From HIMB114 sp008638005 (GTDB taxonomy: Bacteria > Pseudomonadota > Alphaproteobacteria > Pelagibacterales > Pelagibacteraceae), in contig CP136340.1 in NCBI GenBank assembly GCA_032681305.1, positions 186,001-250,000 of the forward strand: a stretch of 64,000 bases of DNA. Reading direction: 5' to 3'. Positions 44,435 through 54,500 of this stretch are shown in pieces (the stretch's first letter is position 1; each line of letters opens with the position of its first letter). The notes beneath the pieces were generated by a model. The model worked only from the letters and a program-made list of their open reading frames with translations, had not been told where the DNA came from and did not search any database. The position numbers and the translations under genes were made by a program.

Positions 44435-45467
44435 GTTTAGACCAAAAACTTTTATTTATATCTGTCGATAATAACTTCATTCGCTCTATCATTAATTTAG
44501 CTTTCCTATAAATAATGACATCTTTTGCCATAACTTCTCGCATTTTTTTATTCTTAGTAATTAAATAAGCAAACAGCTCTGCCTTATCTTCAAATTCATT
44601 ATTCTTTGCATAGTGACTTACAAAACCTCTTCCATCGGATAGAACTTCATTTACATTAGCTTTTAAGTTTTCTGTACTATATGGATTTCTATTAATATTA
44701 ACCCAGTCATCATCAACCACTGCTTTGGTTAGTGTGCTGTCAATTACATGATAATATTCATGATGAAAAATATGTTTAATAATCTGCGGTTGTCCAGCAT
44801 CAATTTGTTTTTTTATTTTTTTAACTGATAACATGAATACACCTGGTGACTGATCATAATGAGAAGGAGCTAAACCTTCTGGTGAAGCGCCTTGAGATTT
44901 AATATCTCCGCAAATAAGAACAAATTTTAAACCAGCTTTTCCTAAAAAAGATGTTGGATACAGATCAATTTGGGATGTAATAATATCAACGATAAAATCA
45001 TTATCTTTATTTGTCTTAGCGCACATAAAATCTTTGGCTTGATAATCTGATGTGGAAAATACGAATGAGATACCTTTGTGTGATAACATAAAGTTTGATG
45101 GAATATCCTCCATACCAACATTTAAATTACCTTTGCTTTTATCAAAAACTGCTAAACGGTTATATTCGGGGTTAATTGCAAGTCCTCTAAATCTAATTTT
45201 ACATCCCTTGTTTTTATTTTTCTCACAACTTTCTAAAGCTTGAGCTTCAACTTCATTTTGAGGTTTTTTATCTAATGCTTGAAAAAAAGAACCAGTAAGA
45301 GACTCTGCAATTGCCCCATTATAATCTGGATCTTTTTTTCGAAGAACTTGTAATTCTGAAATATATTCTTTTATAAATTTGGCTCTTCCCTCATAAAAAG
45401 CTTTATTGTTAGATAGAGATGGGAAAGAGTAGATTATAAAAATTAGTATATAGAAACTAATTTTCAT
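44424..45467 (-). CDS. Secreted zinc metallopeptidase-like protein (HEYYH)
   Basis: A 347-residue protein with an N-terminal signal peptide (residues 1-19, ending about PSLSN). The zinc-protease motif His236-Glu-Tyr-Tyr-His240 is visible in IFHHEYYHVIDS, and a downstream NEVLSDGRGFVSHY could provide the third ligand. It likely acts in the periplasm or outside the cell. I do not recognise a specific family. Its gene overlaps the upstream secreted protein gene by 11 bases and its stop overlaps the convergent TPR-glycosyltransferase gene by 11 bases. Confidence 0.72.
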   Translation of the reverse strand: MKISFYILIFIIYSFPSLSNNKAFYEGRAKFIKEYISELQVLRKKDPDYNGAIAESLTGSFFQALDKKPQNEVEAQALESCEKNKNKGCKIRFRGLAINPEYNRLAVFDKSKGNLNVGMEDIPSNFMLSHKGISFVFSTSDYQAKDFMCAKTNKDNDFIVDIITSQIDLYPTSFLGKAGLKFVLICGDIKSQGASPEGLAPSHYDQSPGVFMLSVKKIKKQIDAGQPQIIKHIFHHEYYHVIDSTLTKAVVDDDWVNINRNPYSTENLKANVNEVLSDGRGFVSHYAKNNEFEDKAELFAYLITKNKKMREVMAKDVIIYRKAKLMIERMKLLSTDINKSFWSKLTK

Positions 45468-46077
45468 TAATAAATAATTTTAAGGAAAAATAACTTTTTA
45501 TATCTCTGTAAGATTCTGGATAGCAACTCATATAAATTTCTGATGGTTTAATTGCACTGGTAATCAAAACAAGTTGATCCATGTTTTCTTCCTTAGTTTT
45601 TGTTTCAAATTCAAAATTATTAAAATATTCTCTCCACTCTCCTATTAAAGATCTACAATAATCTACATTTCCTATTCTATAATCCCTAAATGCAATAACA
45701 CCATAAACCTGTTTATTTGCATTCAGGTAATAGTGATACTTGTTAAAGTGATTGGACTTTTTTTTAGGTTGAACAACTTTACAATCATAATTTTTTTGTG
45801 CAGCTGTACAATTACCAGTTATTGTTGCATATCTAGGGTCTAATACTCTTCCTAAAGGTTGAAGGAATATTTTATCAATTGGATTTTTGGGTAGTTGAAT
45901 ATCGGTATTTACTAATTTTTGCTTAACAGTTTCTTTTTTTATAGCTGTCTGCTCAGATTTTTTGTCATCTTGTTGCTGAATTTTCACATCTTCTTTAGTG
46001 CCAGGTTCACCTGCTTGTATGGCTTCACCAAAAAGTGTGAGAGAAAATGCTAATAAAATTACTTTTAATAATGGCAT
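45457..46077 (-). CDS. Secreted Cys-containing protein of unknown function
   Basis: A 206-residue protein with a signal peptide (MPLLKVILLAFSLTLFG to about IQAG). A charged linker (to about residue 60) precedes a domain with four cysteines, in GNCTAAQ, YDCKVV, VDYCRS and YMSCYPES, compatible with two disulfides. I take ATG 46077, since it gives a clean signal peptide and avoids overlap with the divergent AAA gene; a longer frame to 46140 exists. It overlaps the metallopeptidase gene by 11 bases and may be its partner. Confidence 0.65.
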   Translation of the reverse strand: MPLLKVILLAFSLTLFGEAIQAGEPGTKEDVKIQQQDDKKSEQTAIKKETVKQKLVNTDIQLPKNPIDKIFLQPLGRVLDPRYATITGNCTAAQKNYDCKVVQPKKKSNHFNKYHYYLNANKQVYGVIAFRDYRIGNVDYCRSLIGEWREYFNNFEFETKTKEENMDQLVLITSAIKPSEIYMSCYPESYRDIKSYFSLKLFINEN

Positions 46078-46119
46078 TAAATAATGTATACCAATATTCG
46101 ATTTTAACTGAAATCTTTC

Positions 46120-46956
46120 ATGAACGAAGTTGTTGAACAAAATATAAAAGAAATCATGACTTTACCTGGCTTAAAAAAGGTAAAAGATGAAGTTAAATCT
46201 TTAGTTGCTTACTTAGAAACTGCTGCGGAGAGAAAAAAATCAGGGCTTAGTGAATCTCCAGATATTTCAAATCATCTTATATTTTCTGGAAATCCAGGTA
46301 CGGGTAAAACGACAGTGGCTAGAATTTTAGCAAAAATATTTAGAGAACTTGGCTTAATATCTGGTGGAAAATTAATTGAAATTACAAGAAGTGATCTCGT
46401 TGTTGCTCAAAAAGGTGAAACAGCTGTTAAAGCAGCAGATAAGTTTAACAGCGCTATTGATAATGTTTTGTTTATTGATGAAGCTTATACCTTGGTAAAA
46501 CCAGATGACCCTAATGATTTTGGGCAAGAAGCAATAGATGAATTGTTAAAATACATGGAAGATTACCGTGATCGATTAATTGTTATTGTTGCAGGTTATG
46601 AAAAAGAAATGCACCGATTTATTGATGCAAATGCTGGATTAGCTTCAAGATTTAAACGAACTATTTTGTTTGAAGATTATAATGATTTAGATCTTTACCA
46701 AATTTTTTATAAGTTTGCTAAAGATAACCAATACCTAATTCAAGGGGATGCTAACAATACTCTCAAAGACTGTTGTAAAAAAGTTATATCCATCACTGGA
46801 GATAAGTATTCTAATGGTAGAGACATTAGACGTTTCTTTGAGTCTTCACTTCAACAACAAGCTGTGAGGCTTGGAAAACAAGAGAATAAAACCAAAGTCG
46901 ACTTGATGATGATTAAAAAACAAGATCTTGAAACAGCAATACAAAATTTTGGTTAA
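46120..46956 (+). CDS. CbbX/SpoVK-type AAA+ ATPase
   Basis: A 278-residue AAA+ protein. Walker A is GNPGTGKTT at residues 57-65, Walker B is VLFIDEAYTL, followed by the pore-region and second-region IVIVAGYEKEMHRFIDANAGLASRFKR (split here for naming; it covers the sensor and Arg finger). The start GLKKVKDEVKSL is typical of the CbbX/SpoVK/EccA group. CbbX remodels RuBisCO, but no RuBisCO genes are present here. The gene stops 3 bases before the convergent pilin 3 gene. Substrate unknown. Confidence 0.83.
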   Translation: MNEVVEQNIKEIMTLPGLKKVKDEVKSLVAYLETAAERKKSGLSESPDISNHLIFSGNPGTGKTTVARILAKIFRELGLISGGKLIEITRSDLVVAQKGETAVKAADKFNSAIDNVLFIDEAYTLVKPDDPNDFGQEAIDELLKYMEDYRDRLIVIVAGYEKEMHRFIDANAGLASRFKRTILFEDYNDLDLYQIFYKFAKDNQYLIQGDANNTLKDCCKKVISITGDKYSNGRDIRRFFESSLQQQAVRLGKQENKTKVDLMMIKKQDLETAIQNFG

Positions 46957-46959
46957 AAA

Positions 46960-47667
46960 TTAATAACTTGCGTCTGTTGAAACTGGAATTGCTGACCTAA
47001 TAAATCCTGTTGCTCCACATAAAGTTTGTCCAGCAGTACTTGTCAACCATGGAAAGTTAGAATTCCATCTATCTGCAACAGGTGGGTTAGTATAACCCCT
47101 GTTATACCACTTAGAGTACACGGTGTCTGAAGTTTTTCTTTCTCCGCCTTGTAAATTATTTGTATCGGTAGCTCCTGATCCAGCTTGTTCAGATCCATCT
47201 TTGTAATAAACAATTACATGAAACAAAGAGTCTTGAACCTTGCAATTCCATCCTGTGTTGAAACCGAGAGATCTCTGACAAGTAATATGCACTTGTCCTT
47301 TTTTATGTGCTGCTTGACCTTGAGTATCAATTGTAATCATTTTCTTTGTTGGAAACCAAGGATTTTTAAAATCTTTAAAATGTTCTTTAATTGAAAAGTT
47401 AAATGTTTCACAAGTTGAATCAGCGTTAACTTTATTTCCAGTTGGAGTACCCATTGCGTCAACTTCATTCATTGCAGAAGATAATTTATTAGAAACAACG
47501 GTGTATTCAAAATCGATAGCTCTTAAAATTGTTGAAACGTTTTGCTCAAAAACTTTTTGCTTCGTATTTTCAACATATCGATCATATCCAACAACACCAA
47601 CACCTGCTAATACTCCGATAATCGCAACAACAACGAGTAACTCTACGAGTGAGAATCCTTTTTGCAT
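46960..47667 (-). CDS. Type IV pilin (major type), paralogue 3
   Basis: A 235-residue prepilin with the short leader MQKG and FSLVELLVVVAIIGVLAG, Glu at +5. The shared family core is present: GYDRYVENTK, a Cys in TCETFNFSIKEHF, FKNPWFPTKK, HKKGQVHITCQRS, WNCKVQ, and a C-terminal SLCG-like LCGATG. It ends STDASY, like paralogues 5 and 6. The globular domain is larger than that of most type IVa pilins. It is the last gene of the PP2C-pilin 5-pilin 4-pilin 3 run. Pilin 6 is its closest relative in the window. Confidence 0.92.
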   Translation of the reverse strand: MQKGFSLVELLVVVAIIGVLAGVGVVGYDRYVENTKQKVFEQNVSTILRAIDFEYTVVSNKLSSAMNEVDAMGTPTGNKVNADSTCETFNFSIKEHFKDFKNPWFPTKKMITIDTQGQAAHKKGQVHITCQRSLGFNTGWNCKVQDSLFHVIVYYKDGSEQAGSGATDTNNLQGGERKTSDTVYSKWYNRGYTNPPVADRWNSNFPWLTSTAGQTLCGATGFIRSAIPVSTDASY

Positions 47668-47695
47668 TTTTCAGAACTAATAATACAATTTGATA

Positions 47696-48421
47696 TTAAC
47701 TGCAAGGTTGACCAGATGGCCCACCACAAGCGCCACCTGCGTCTGCAGCTATAGTGCTATTTTGAATATACCAAGGGTTTGGGTTATCGCAATCAGCTTG
47801 GGCTTCGGCTTCAGTAGCTCTTTTATTTCCACCAAAAAACTTAATGTAAACACAATCTGATTTTGTCTCTGTTAAGTCGGTTGTTCCTGGTGTCATCGTA
47901 CCTCCACATAGTCCATCTGTAGTATTCCAGCGTCCTCTATCTTTTAAATAATTAATAACCAATACTCTACATGCATCTTTTCCAATGGGACAACCTCCGC
48001 CATTTCCAAAGTTTCCAAACATAGAATAACAAACAAGTTGGATTTGACCTTGACGATGAGCAGCTTGTCCGACAGTATCAACGGTAATTGCTTCCCATGT
48101 TGGTTGCCATGGGTTTTTAAACTTTGCAAAATGTTCTTTCACACTAAATAAGAAATTATTACATGTTGTATCTTTATTAATTTTATTTCCTGTTGCCGTT
48201 CCATCTGACTGCACTTCATTAATTGCACTATTTAATCCATTGTTAGCCACAACTAATTCAAAAGATACTGCACGGGACACTGTTTCATAATTTTGAAGTG
48301 CAACTTTAGTTCTAGTATTCTCGACATACCTGTCATAGCCAACAACACCAACACCCGCTAATACTCCAATGATTGCAACAACAACCAGCAATTCTACAAG
48401 TGAAAATCCTTTTTCTCTCAT
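47696..48421 (-). CDS. Type IV pilin (major type), paralogue 4
   Basis: A 241-residue prepilin with leader MREKG then FSLVELLVVVAIIGVLAG. It keeps GYDRYVENTR, a Cys in TCNNFLFSVKEHF, FKNPWQPTWE, HRQGQIQLVCYS and GGCPIG. Many cysteines (at least eight) suggest several disulfides. The C-terminus, GGPSGQPCS, differs from the STDADY-type end of paralogues 3, 5 and 6. It directly follows pilin 5 and precedes pilin 3 by 28 bases. Confidence 0.92.
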   Translation of the reverse strand: MREKGFSLVELLVVVAIIGVLAGVGVVGYDRYVENTRTKVALQNYETVSRAVSFELVVANNGLNSAINEVQSDGTATGNKINKDTTCNNFLFSVKEHFAKFKNPWQPTWEAITVDTVGQAAHRQGQIQLVCYSMFGNFGNGGGCPIGKDACRVLVINYLKDRGRWNTTDGLCGGTMTPGTTDLTETKSDCVYIKFFGGNKRATEAEAQADCDNPNPWYIQNSTIAADAGGACGGPSGQPCS

Positions 48422-49159
48422 TTAATAATCAGCCTCGGTTAAAATAGAATTAGTTACTGTCCATGCGCCATAAACAGGGTCTGTACTAGCTGAACTATCA
48501 GCCCAACCGCACTCAGCTTTTTTTTGAGACCAGTTAGTTGAGAAATTTCCACCCCCAATATAATTGAGTTTCTCTTTAGGCGCCGCTCCCGATCCAGCAT
48601 TACCACCATCCACTAAATAGCTATGTACACGTGCAGCAGCTGCTCCAGAGCTAATTGCACAACCTGATCCGGATCCAAAACCACCATTAGTTAAATAACA
48701 ATACATTTGTATTTGTCCCTTTTTATGAGCACCTCTTGCCTCTGTATCAATTGTAATAGCTTTTTTACCTTTTACCCAGGGATTTTGAAAACCGTTTGAT
48801 TGTCCTTCAAAGTGTTTTTTTATCGACCAGATAAAATTATAGCATGTTGTGTATTGCCCAACCCTTGATGCTGATGACTCTGTAATTCCAGATGTTGTAG
48901 GTATACCGTTTGAGTCTCTTTGAATCCAGTTTCCCTGGTTATCTCTTTCTTTCATTGATGAACCAAGATTATTTTCTAAAATTGTAAATTCAGTTTGAAA
49001 TGCTCTTACGATATTATCATGCATTTGTAAAAATACTTTTCGTTTAGTATTCTCAACATAACGGTCATATCCTACAATCCCAACACCCGCTAATACACCG
49101 ATAATTGCCACTACAACTAATAATTCAACTAATGAAAAACCGTTTTTTGGAAACTTCAT
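48422..49159 (-). CDS. Type IV pilin (major type), paralogue 5
   Basis: A 245-residue prepilin with leader MKFPKNG then FSLVELLVVVAIIGVLAG. It shares GYDRYVENTK, CYNFIWSIKKHF, FQNPWVKGKK, HKKGQIQMYCYL and GSGCAISS, and ends LTEADY. Its stop abuts the start of pilin 4. It begins 23 bases after the response regulator-PP2C gene, so pilin synthesis and the phosphatase are probably under one promoter. Confidence 0.92.
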   Translation of the reverse strand: MKFPKNGFSLVELLVVVAIIGVLAGVGIVGYDRYVENTKRKVFLQMHDNIVRAFQTEFTILENNLGSSMKERDNQGNWIQRDSNGIPTTSGITESSASRVGQYTTCYNFIWSIKKHFEGQSNGFQNPWVKGKKAITIDTEARGAHKKGQIQMYCYLTNGGFGSGSGCAISSGAAAARVHSYLVDGGNAGSGAAPKEKLNYIGGGNFSTNWSQKKAECGWADSSASTDPVYGAWTVTNSILTEADY

Positions 49160-49182
49160 AGTTTTTTTTAATCAAATTCAAT

Positions 49183-50796
49183 CTAAATCTCAATACCTAA
49201 AATTGTAATATCATCATGAAGCTTTTGATTTTCGAAAACTAATGACTGATTTATTGATTTGATGACAGATTTAATAGAATCATGTTTTAGTTGATTTATA
49301 GTTTTTTTTACACCGTCTCTCCCAAACTCATCTCCTGATAAAGTTTTTCCTTCTGTAACCCCATCAGTAAACGTTAAAAAAAGAGCATTTTCATTTTTTG
49401 GATTATAAGTTTGTAAAACAAAGTCATTAAGTTCAATTTCCATCATTCCCATTGGAGGAGATTTGCTCTCGAGATCAACAAATGAACCATTGTCCTTTGC
49501 AATCATGACTGGCTCGTGTCCAGCATTTACAAATTCTATAGCTTTAATTTTTTTGTAATAAATTCCCATCACTAAAGTGACAAACATTCCTTGAGATGAG
49601 GTTTCGCATAATTCTTTATTTACTCTCCATGCAATTTTTTGAATATTTTTTTCTATTTTAGTTAAACTTCTAAAAAGTGCAGAAGTTTTTGCCATTAAAA
49701 TTCCAGCATGCATACCTTTGCCAGATACATCAGCTAAAATAAATGCATATCGATCACTATCAATGTCAATACAATCATAAAAATCTCCAGAAACCCCTTT
49801 TGCAGCAATGTTACTTGCATAAAAATTATCTGGAAAATAAGCTTCAGATGGAATTAAACTTTTTTGAACATCGGCTGCAACTTGCAGATCATGTTTTTCA
49901 CGATCTCTAAATTTTTTTCTCTCCAATGAGGAATAAATTTTTGCTTTTAAGAGTGTGCTATTAATGGGTTTAGTTAAATATTCATCAACCCCAGCCTCGA
50001 TACATCTTACAATCGTATCTTCTTCTTTAAAACCACTAATCATAATAACCGGGATATCTTTAAGTTTAAAACTTTGTTTCATTTCCATTAAAACTTCATA
50101 ACCATTTTTTCTAGGCATCAACACATCAAGCAAAACAGTATCATAATCAGATTTATTTAGTTCATTCATTGCCTCAACCCCATCAAAGCAAGTCATTGTC
50201 TTATGCCCTTCTCGTTGAAGTTGTCTCTCGATCATTTCGCAATTACTTTTATTATCATCTACAATTAAAATTTTACCTGTAATCAAATTGTTCTTATCTT
50301 GCTTAGCCAAAGGCTTAATCATTGAAGCAAGTTTATTTAAAATTTCACTCTCTTCTGAATTTGTTTTTTGTTCTTTTGTAGATACATTTAGCTGAACGAG
50401 CTCTTCTAAATTAGAATTAAATTTTTTTGTCTCTTCTAAAAGATTTTTAATATCAGGATGATTTTGATGTGAAGAGTCAAGATCCTCTAAAATCATTTCG
50501 CTATAACCAAGAATAATATTTATGATGTTTCTTAAATCATGCCTTGTTTTTTTTTGGTACTCCAAGACCTCATTGGACTCTAAATTTATAACATCATCCG
50601 AAACAGCTTGATTGATTTCATCAATCAGTTTTTGTGAAGCATTAATGATTTTATTTAATTCATCTTCAAATTCATCAAGGGATTGGAAAACGCTCTTTTC
50701 ATTTAATATATTAGTATAAGATAAAATGATATGTGATGGCTCAAGCAATCGCTGTTTTAAAGCCTCTATGTTGTTCTTATTAATTGAAGAGTTCAT
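49183..50796 (-). CDS. Response regulator with PP2C (SpoIIE-type) phosphatase and degenerate kinase-like N-terminus
   Basis: A 537-residue cytoplasmic protein in three parts. Residues about 75-150 look like a histidine-kinase dimerisation helix pair (HDLRNIINIILGYSEMI with His86), but no ATPase domain follows. A receiver domain spans about 173-290 with ILIVDDN and phosphoacceptor Asp224 in LLDVLMP. A PP2C domain covers about 340-537 with FILADVSGKGM and FTDGVTEGK for metal binding. Relatives (RsbU/IcfG type) dephosphorylate STAS antagonists. It is divergent from the DUF3047-kinase pair and heads a run of three pilin genes. A TATAAT lies at 50847-50852 in the 89-base divergent gap. Confidence 0.88.
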   Translation of the reverse strand: MNSSINKNNIEALKQRLLEPSHIILSYTNILNEKSVFQSLDEFEDELNKIINASQKLIDEINQAVSDDVINLESNEVLEYQKKTRHDLRNIINIILGYSEMILEDLDSSHQNHPDIKNLLEETKKFNSNLEELVQLNVSTKEQKTNSEESEILNKLASMIKPLAKQDKNNLITGKILIVDDNKSNCEMIERQLQREGHKTMTCFDGVEAMNELNKSDYDTVLLDVLMPRKNGYEVLMEMKQSFKLKDIPVIMISGFKEEDTIVRCIEAGVDEYLTKPINSTLLKAKIYSSLERKKFRDREKHDLQVAADVQKSLIPSEAYFPDNFYASNIAAKGVSGDFYDCIDIDSDRYAFILADVSGKGMHAGILMAKTSALFRSLTKIEKNIQKIAWRVNKELCETSSQGMFVTLVMGIYYKKIKAIEFVNAGHEPVMIAKDNGSFVDLESKSPPMGMMEIELNDFVLQTYNPKNENALFLTFTDGVTEGKTLSGDEFGRDGVKKTINQLKHDSIKSVIKSINQSLVFENQKLHDDITILGIEI

Positions 50797-50885
50797 TGGT
50801 ATTAATACTTAACACAATTAATTAATAATCAAAAAAAAACTGTGATTATAATATTAAAAAAATACTTAAATTAATATAGATATGC

Positions 50886-51542
50886 ATGATGCATAGTACA
50901 TTGAAAGTAATATCTGCTTTTATATTCATCTTGGTTTGTTCCGATAGTTTAGCTTCAAATCTTATTCTGTTTGATAAGCCACTTAATGAATACAAAATAA
51001 AAAACTATAAAGGCAAAAATGAAATTAACCGATTAGAAACATTTGATAATGAAATCATTATTACTCATAAATCGGATGCCTCGGCATCAGGCTTGTTTTT
51101 GGATATCAATATGAATTTACGTCAAGAGGGATATCGCTACCTAAATTTTGAGTGGAAGGTTGAAAAATTTAAAAATGAGGATGAAACTCAAAAAAAATTT
51201 CATGATTTTCCTGCAAGAGTTTACCTGACCTATAAAAATGGAATGATGCCTTGGAATAAATATTTTATCAATTATGTTTATTCAAATACTAACTTAAAAA
51301 ATACTCATTGGAAAAGTCCTTATAACAATTTATTTACTAAATCATACGACGTTGCATTAAATGGATATCATGATCCAGGTTTTTATTGGATTAAACACAA
51401 AATAGATTTGAGAAATGATATTCAAAAATTCTGGAATATTGATATTGAACACTTAGAGTCAATTGCGCTTATGGTGGATACCGACAATACCCAAACCAAA
51501 ACCATCACTTCATTTAAAAATATATACTTAAGTAAAAACTAA
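50886..51542 (+). CDS. DUF3047 family secreted protein
   Basis: A 218-residue protein with a signal peptide (ending about CSDSLAS). The YRYLNFEWKVEKF segment, the FPARVYLTYKNG strand and YDVALNGYHDPG resemble the DUF3047 beta-sandwich family, whose members look like small carbohydrate-binding modules. Function is not known to me. Its stop overlaps the kinase start as TAATG, so it is translationally coupled to the hybrid kinase and could act as its periplasmic ligand-binding partner; that is inference. The start has tandem ATGs at 50886 and 50889. Confidence 0.75.
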   Translation: MMHSTLKVISAFIFILVCSDSLASNLILFDKPLNEYKIKNYKGKNEINRLETFDNEIIITHKSDASASGLFLDINMNLRQEGYRYLNFEWKVEKFKNEDETQKKFHDFPARVYLTYKNGMMPWNKYFINYVYSNTNLKNTHWKSPYNNLFTKSYDVALNGYHDPGFYWIKHKIDLRNDIQKFWNIDIEHLESIALMVDTDNTQTKTITSFKNIYLSKN

Positions 51543-54500
51543 TGAAAATGTTAAATCAAATTAAAATGAGTTTGTACCAAAAACTGTCTATTTTAGTTTT
51601 CACTATTTCAACAATAGCAATTCTCGTGTTTGGAACATTTACATTTATTCAATATTCTAATGATGTCAGAGTTGAAAAATCTTCTTTACTCAACAATTTA
51701 AGAGATCGACAGCTAGAAACTTTAAATGAATATTACAAAAATTTAGAAAATTTAATTTTATCAAAAAGTCAATCTTTAGATACGAAGATGGCGCTAACAG
51801 ACTTTAATAACTCCTTTAAAGATATCAAAATTTCAGAGTTTCAAAAAGATGATTTAAAAAAAAGATTAAGAATTTTTTATGAAAATCAATATAGATTTAG
51901 AGTTAAAAATGAATTTAAAGATGTTGATCAAATCCAATTAGATCTTTTTTTAAAAGTTTCTTATGTATTTGGTGAACAAAATGATCAAACTTATTATCTA
52001 CAAGATGCTTATTTAAATAACCCTAATCATCCAGTGGGTTTCAAAGATCAAATTTATTATTTAAATGATGACACAAAGTATAACCTGGTCACACATCCTA
52101 AGTATCATGATAAATTTAAACAGTTTGCTGAACAAAATAATTTTTATGACCTATTTTTAATCTCAAAAGACAATTTGCAAGTTGTGTATTCTGTTTTTAA
52201 AGAAACAGATTTTGCAACAAGTTTTAAGGACGGGCCACACAAAGATACGAGTGTTGCAAAAATGGTAAAAAAAATTGTAGAAGATTATGAGAGTAATGCA
52301 TTTAAAGAACCTGAGGTATATTTTACAGATTTTGAAAGATACAGCCCCTCTTATTTTGCACCTGCCGCGTTCGTCATGGCTCCCATTTTTGATGCAGGTG
52401 GCGATTTTGCAGGTGTTTTTGCCGCTCAGATTAAAGCAGATAACTTAAATAGGGTGATGGCAAATAACTATCAATGGAAAAAAATTGGCTTAGGTCTATC
52501 GGGGAACTCTTATCTGGTCGGTGAAGATTTATTACTCAGATCTGATTTGAGATTATATATTCAAGATAAAGAAACTTTTTTTAAAACCGTTACCGATCAA
52601 GATAATAAAAAAAATGTTAATCGAATAAAAAATTTAACAACTTCAATACTGCTTTATAATATTAATAATGAATCTGTTGATATGGCATTTAATAGGGAGA
52701 CAGGCATTAGAACTACTTTTGATATAGAAAAAAAAGAGGTTTTATCATCCTTTACTTTATTTGAATTTAAAAACATTAAGTACGCACTTGTAACAGAAAT
52801 GCAGACTCAAGAACTCTTTGGGCCTATTCGTAACTTATTTATCAATATGTCTTCAGCAGTTTTAGTCGCATTGTTATTAGCGTTTGCTTTAACGACTTAT
52901 TTAATTTTAAACTTATTAAAACCTTTAAGACAACTCATCCAAGTTTCAGAGAGAATAAAATTAGGGTATTACAGTGAAAGAGCTCGAGTGCAAACTAGAG
53001 ATGAAATAGGCGAACTCTCCAAATCTTTTAACGAAATGATAAATGCCGTTGAGACTGATGTCATCCGAAGAGAAAAGGACAAACAAACGGTAAATGTATT
53101 AAAAGAAGAGGCTGAACAAGCAAATAAAGCTAAAAGTGCTTTTCTAGCAAACATGAGTCATGAACTGAGAACTCCAATGAATGCCATTATTGGGTACAGT
53201 GAAATTTTAACTGAAGATGCTACAGATAATCAGCACCAAGAATATATTCCAGATTTAAAGAAAATTAATTCTGCAGGAAAACATTTGTTACAATTAATTA
53301 ATGACATTTTAGACATTTCTAAGATTGAAGCTGGAAAAATGGAACTTGATGTTCATGAAGTTGATTTTGTATCACTGGTTCAAGAAGTAGCGGATACCAG
53401 TGAAGCACTTGTGGTTAAGAGAGGAAATACATTAAAAATTGTAAAAGATGAAAGTATTAAAAATATAAAGGGTGACAGTGTTAAAATTAAACAAATCTTA
53501 TTTAACTTAATTTCAAACGCCGCAAAATTTACAGAAAATGGAACGATTACATTAGGCTATAAAACATATCAAGATGATAACAATTTTTTAAACATTTATG
53601 TTCAAGATACTGGAATTGGAATTGAAAAGGATAAAGTTGCTAAAGTATTTGAAGAATTTGGACAAGCGGATAGTTCTACAACGAGAAAATATGGAGGCAC
53701 AGGATTGGGGCTGTCTCTTGTGAAAAAGTTTTGTGAACTCATGGGTGGATCTATAAAACTTGAAAGTGAAATTGGCAAAGGATCCATCTTTACCGTAACC
53801 ATACCTAAAAATGTATCAACGTCAGAAACCATAGCAGACGATGTAAAAAATAACGAAATAATTGAAACTGGAAAAAAAATAATTCTTGTTGTTGATGATG
53901 ATAAATCAGCAAGGGATTTGATTAAAAGAAACCTGGAAAAAGAGGGGTACATTGTTTTAACCGCATCAAATGGAAATGAAGCAATAGAAATTGCAAATCA
54001 AAAAAATCCTCATTTAATTACTCTTGATATTATGATGCCAAAAAAAAGTGGCTGGGAAACGCTTAAAACGTTAAGAGAATATATCAAATTTAAAGATACA
54101 CCTGTGATCATGATCTCTATGCTAGATGATGATAACACAGCAAAAGGATTGGGGGCAGATGATTATTTAAAAAAACCAGTCGACCGAAATAAATTAATTG
54201 ATGCAATAACAAAACAAAAAGAAAAAATGAAAAATAATAACATCATGATCATTGATGATCTTAAGGATAACCGTGATATCGTAAAACGACATTTAAAAGA
54301 TTATAATTTCAATTTTTCAGAAGCGGATAATGGTCAAGATGCCATTGAAAAACTTACAAAAAGACCCGTTGATGGAATAATTTTAGATCTTATGATGCCT
54401 GTCATGGATGGATTTGAATTTTTAACAAGAGTTAAAGAATACAATCAATTAAAAGATATTCCAATTATTGTGCTTACTGCAAAAGATTTAAATTCTGATG

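Noticed and set aside
49183..50796. Reading this protein as a histidine kinase
   Set aside because: It has an H-box-like helix pair but no ATP-binding domain; its output is a PP2C phosphatase.
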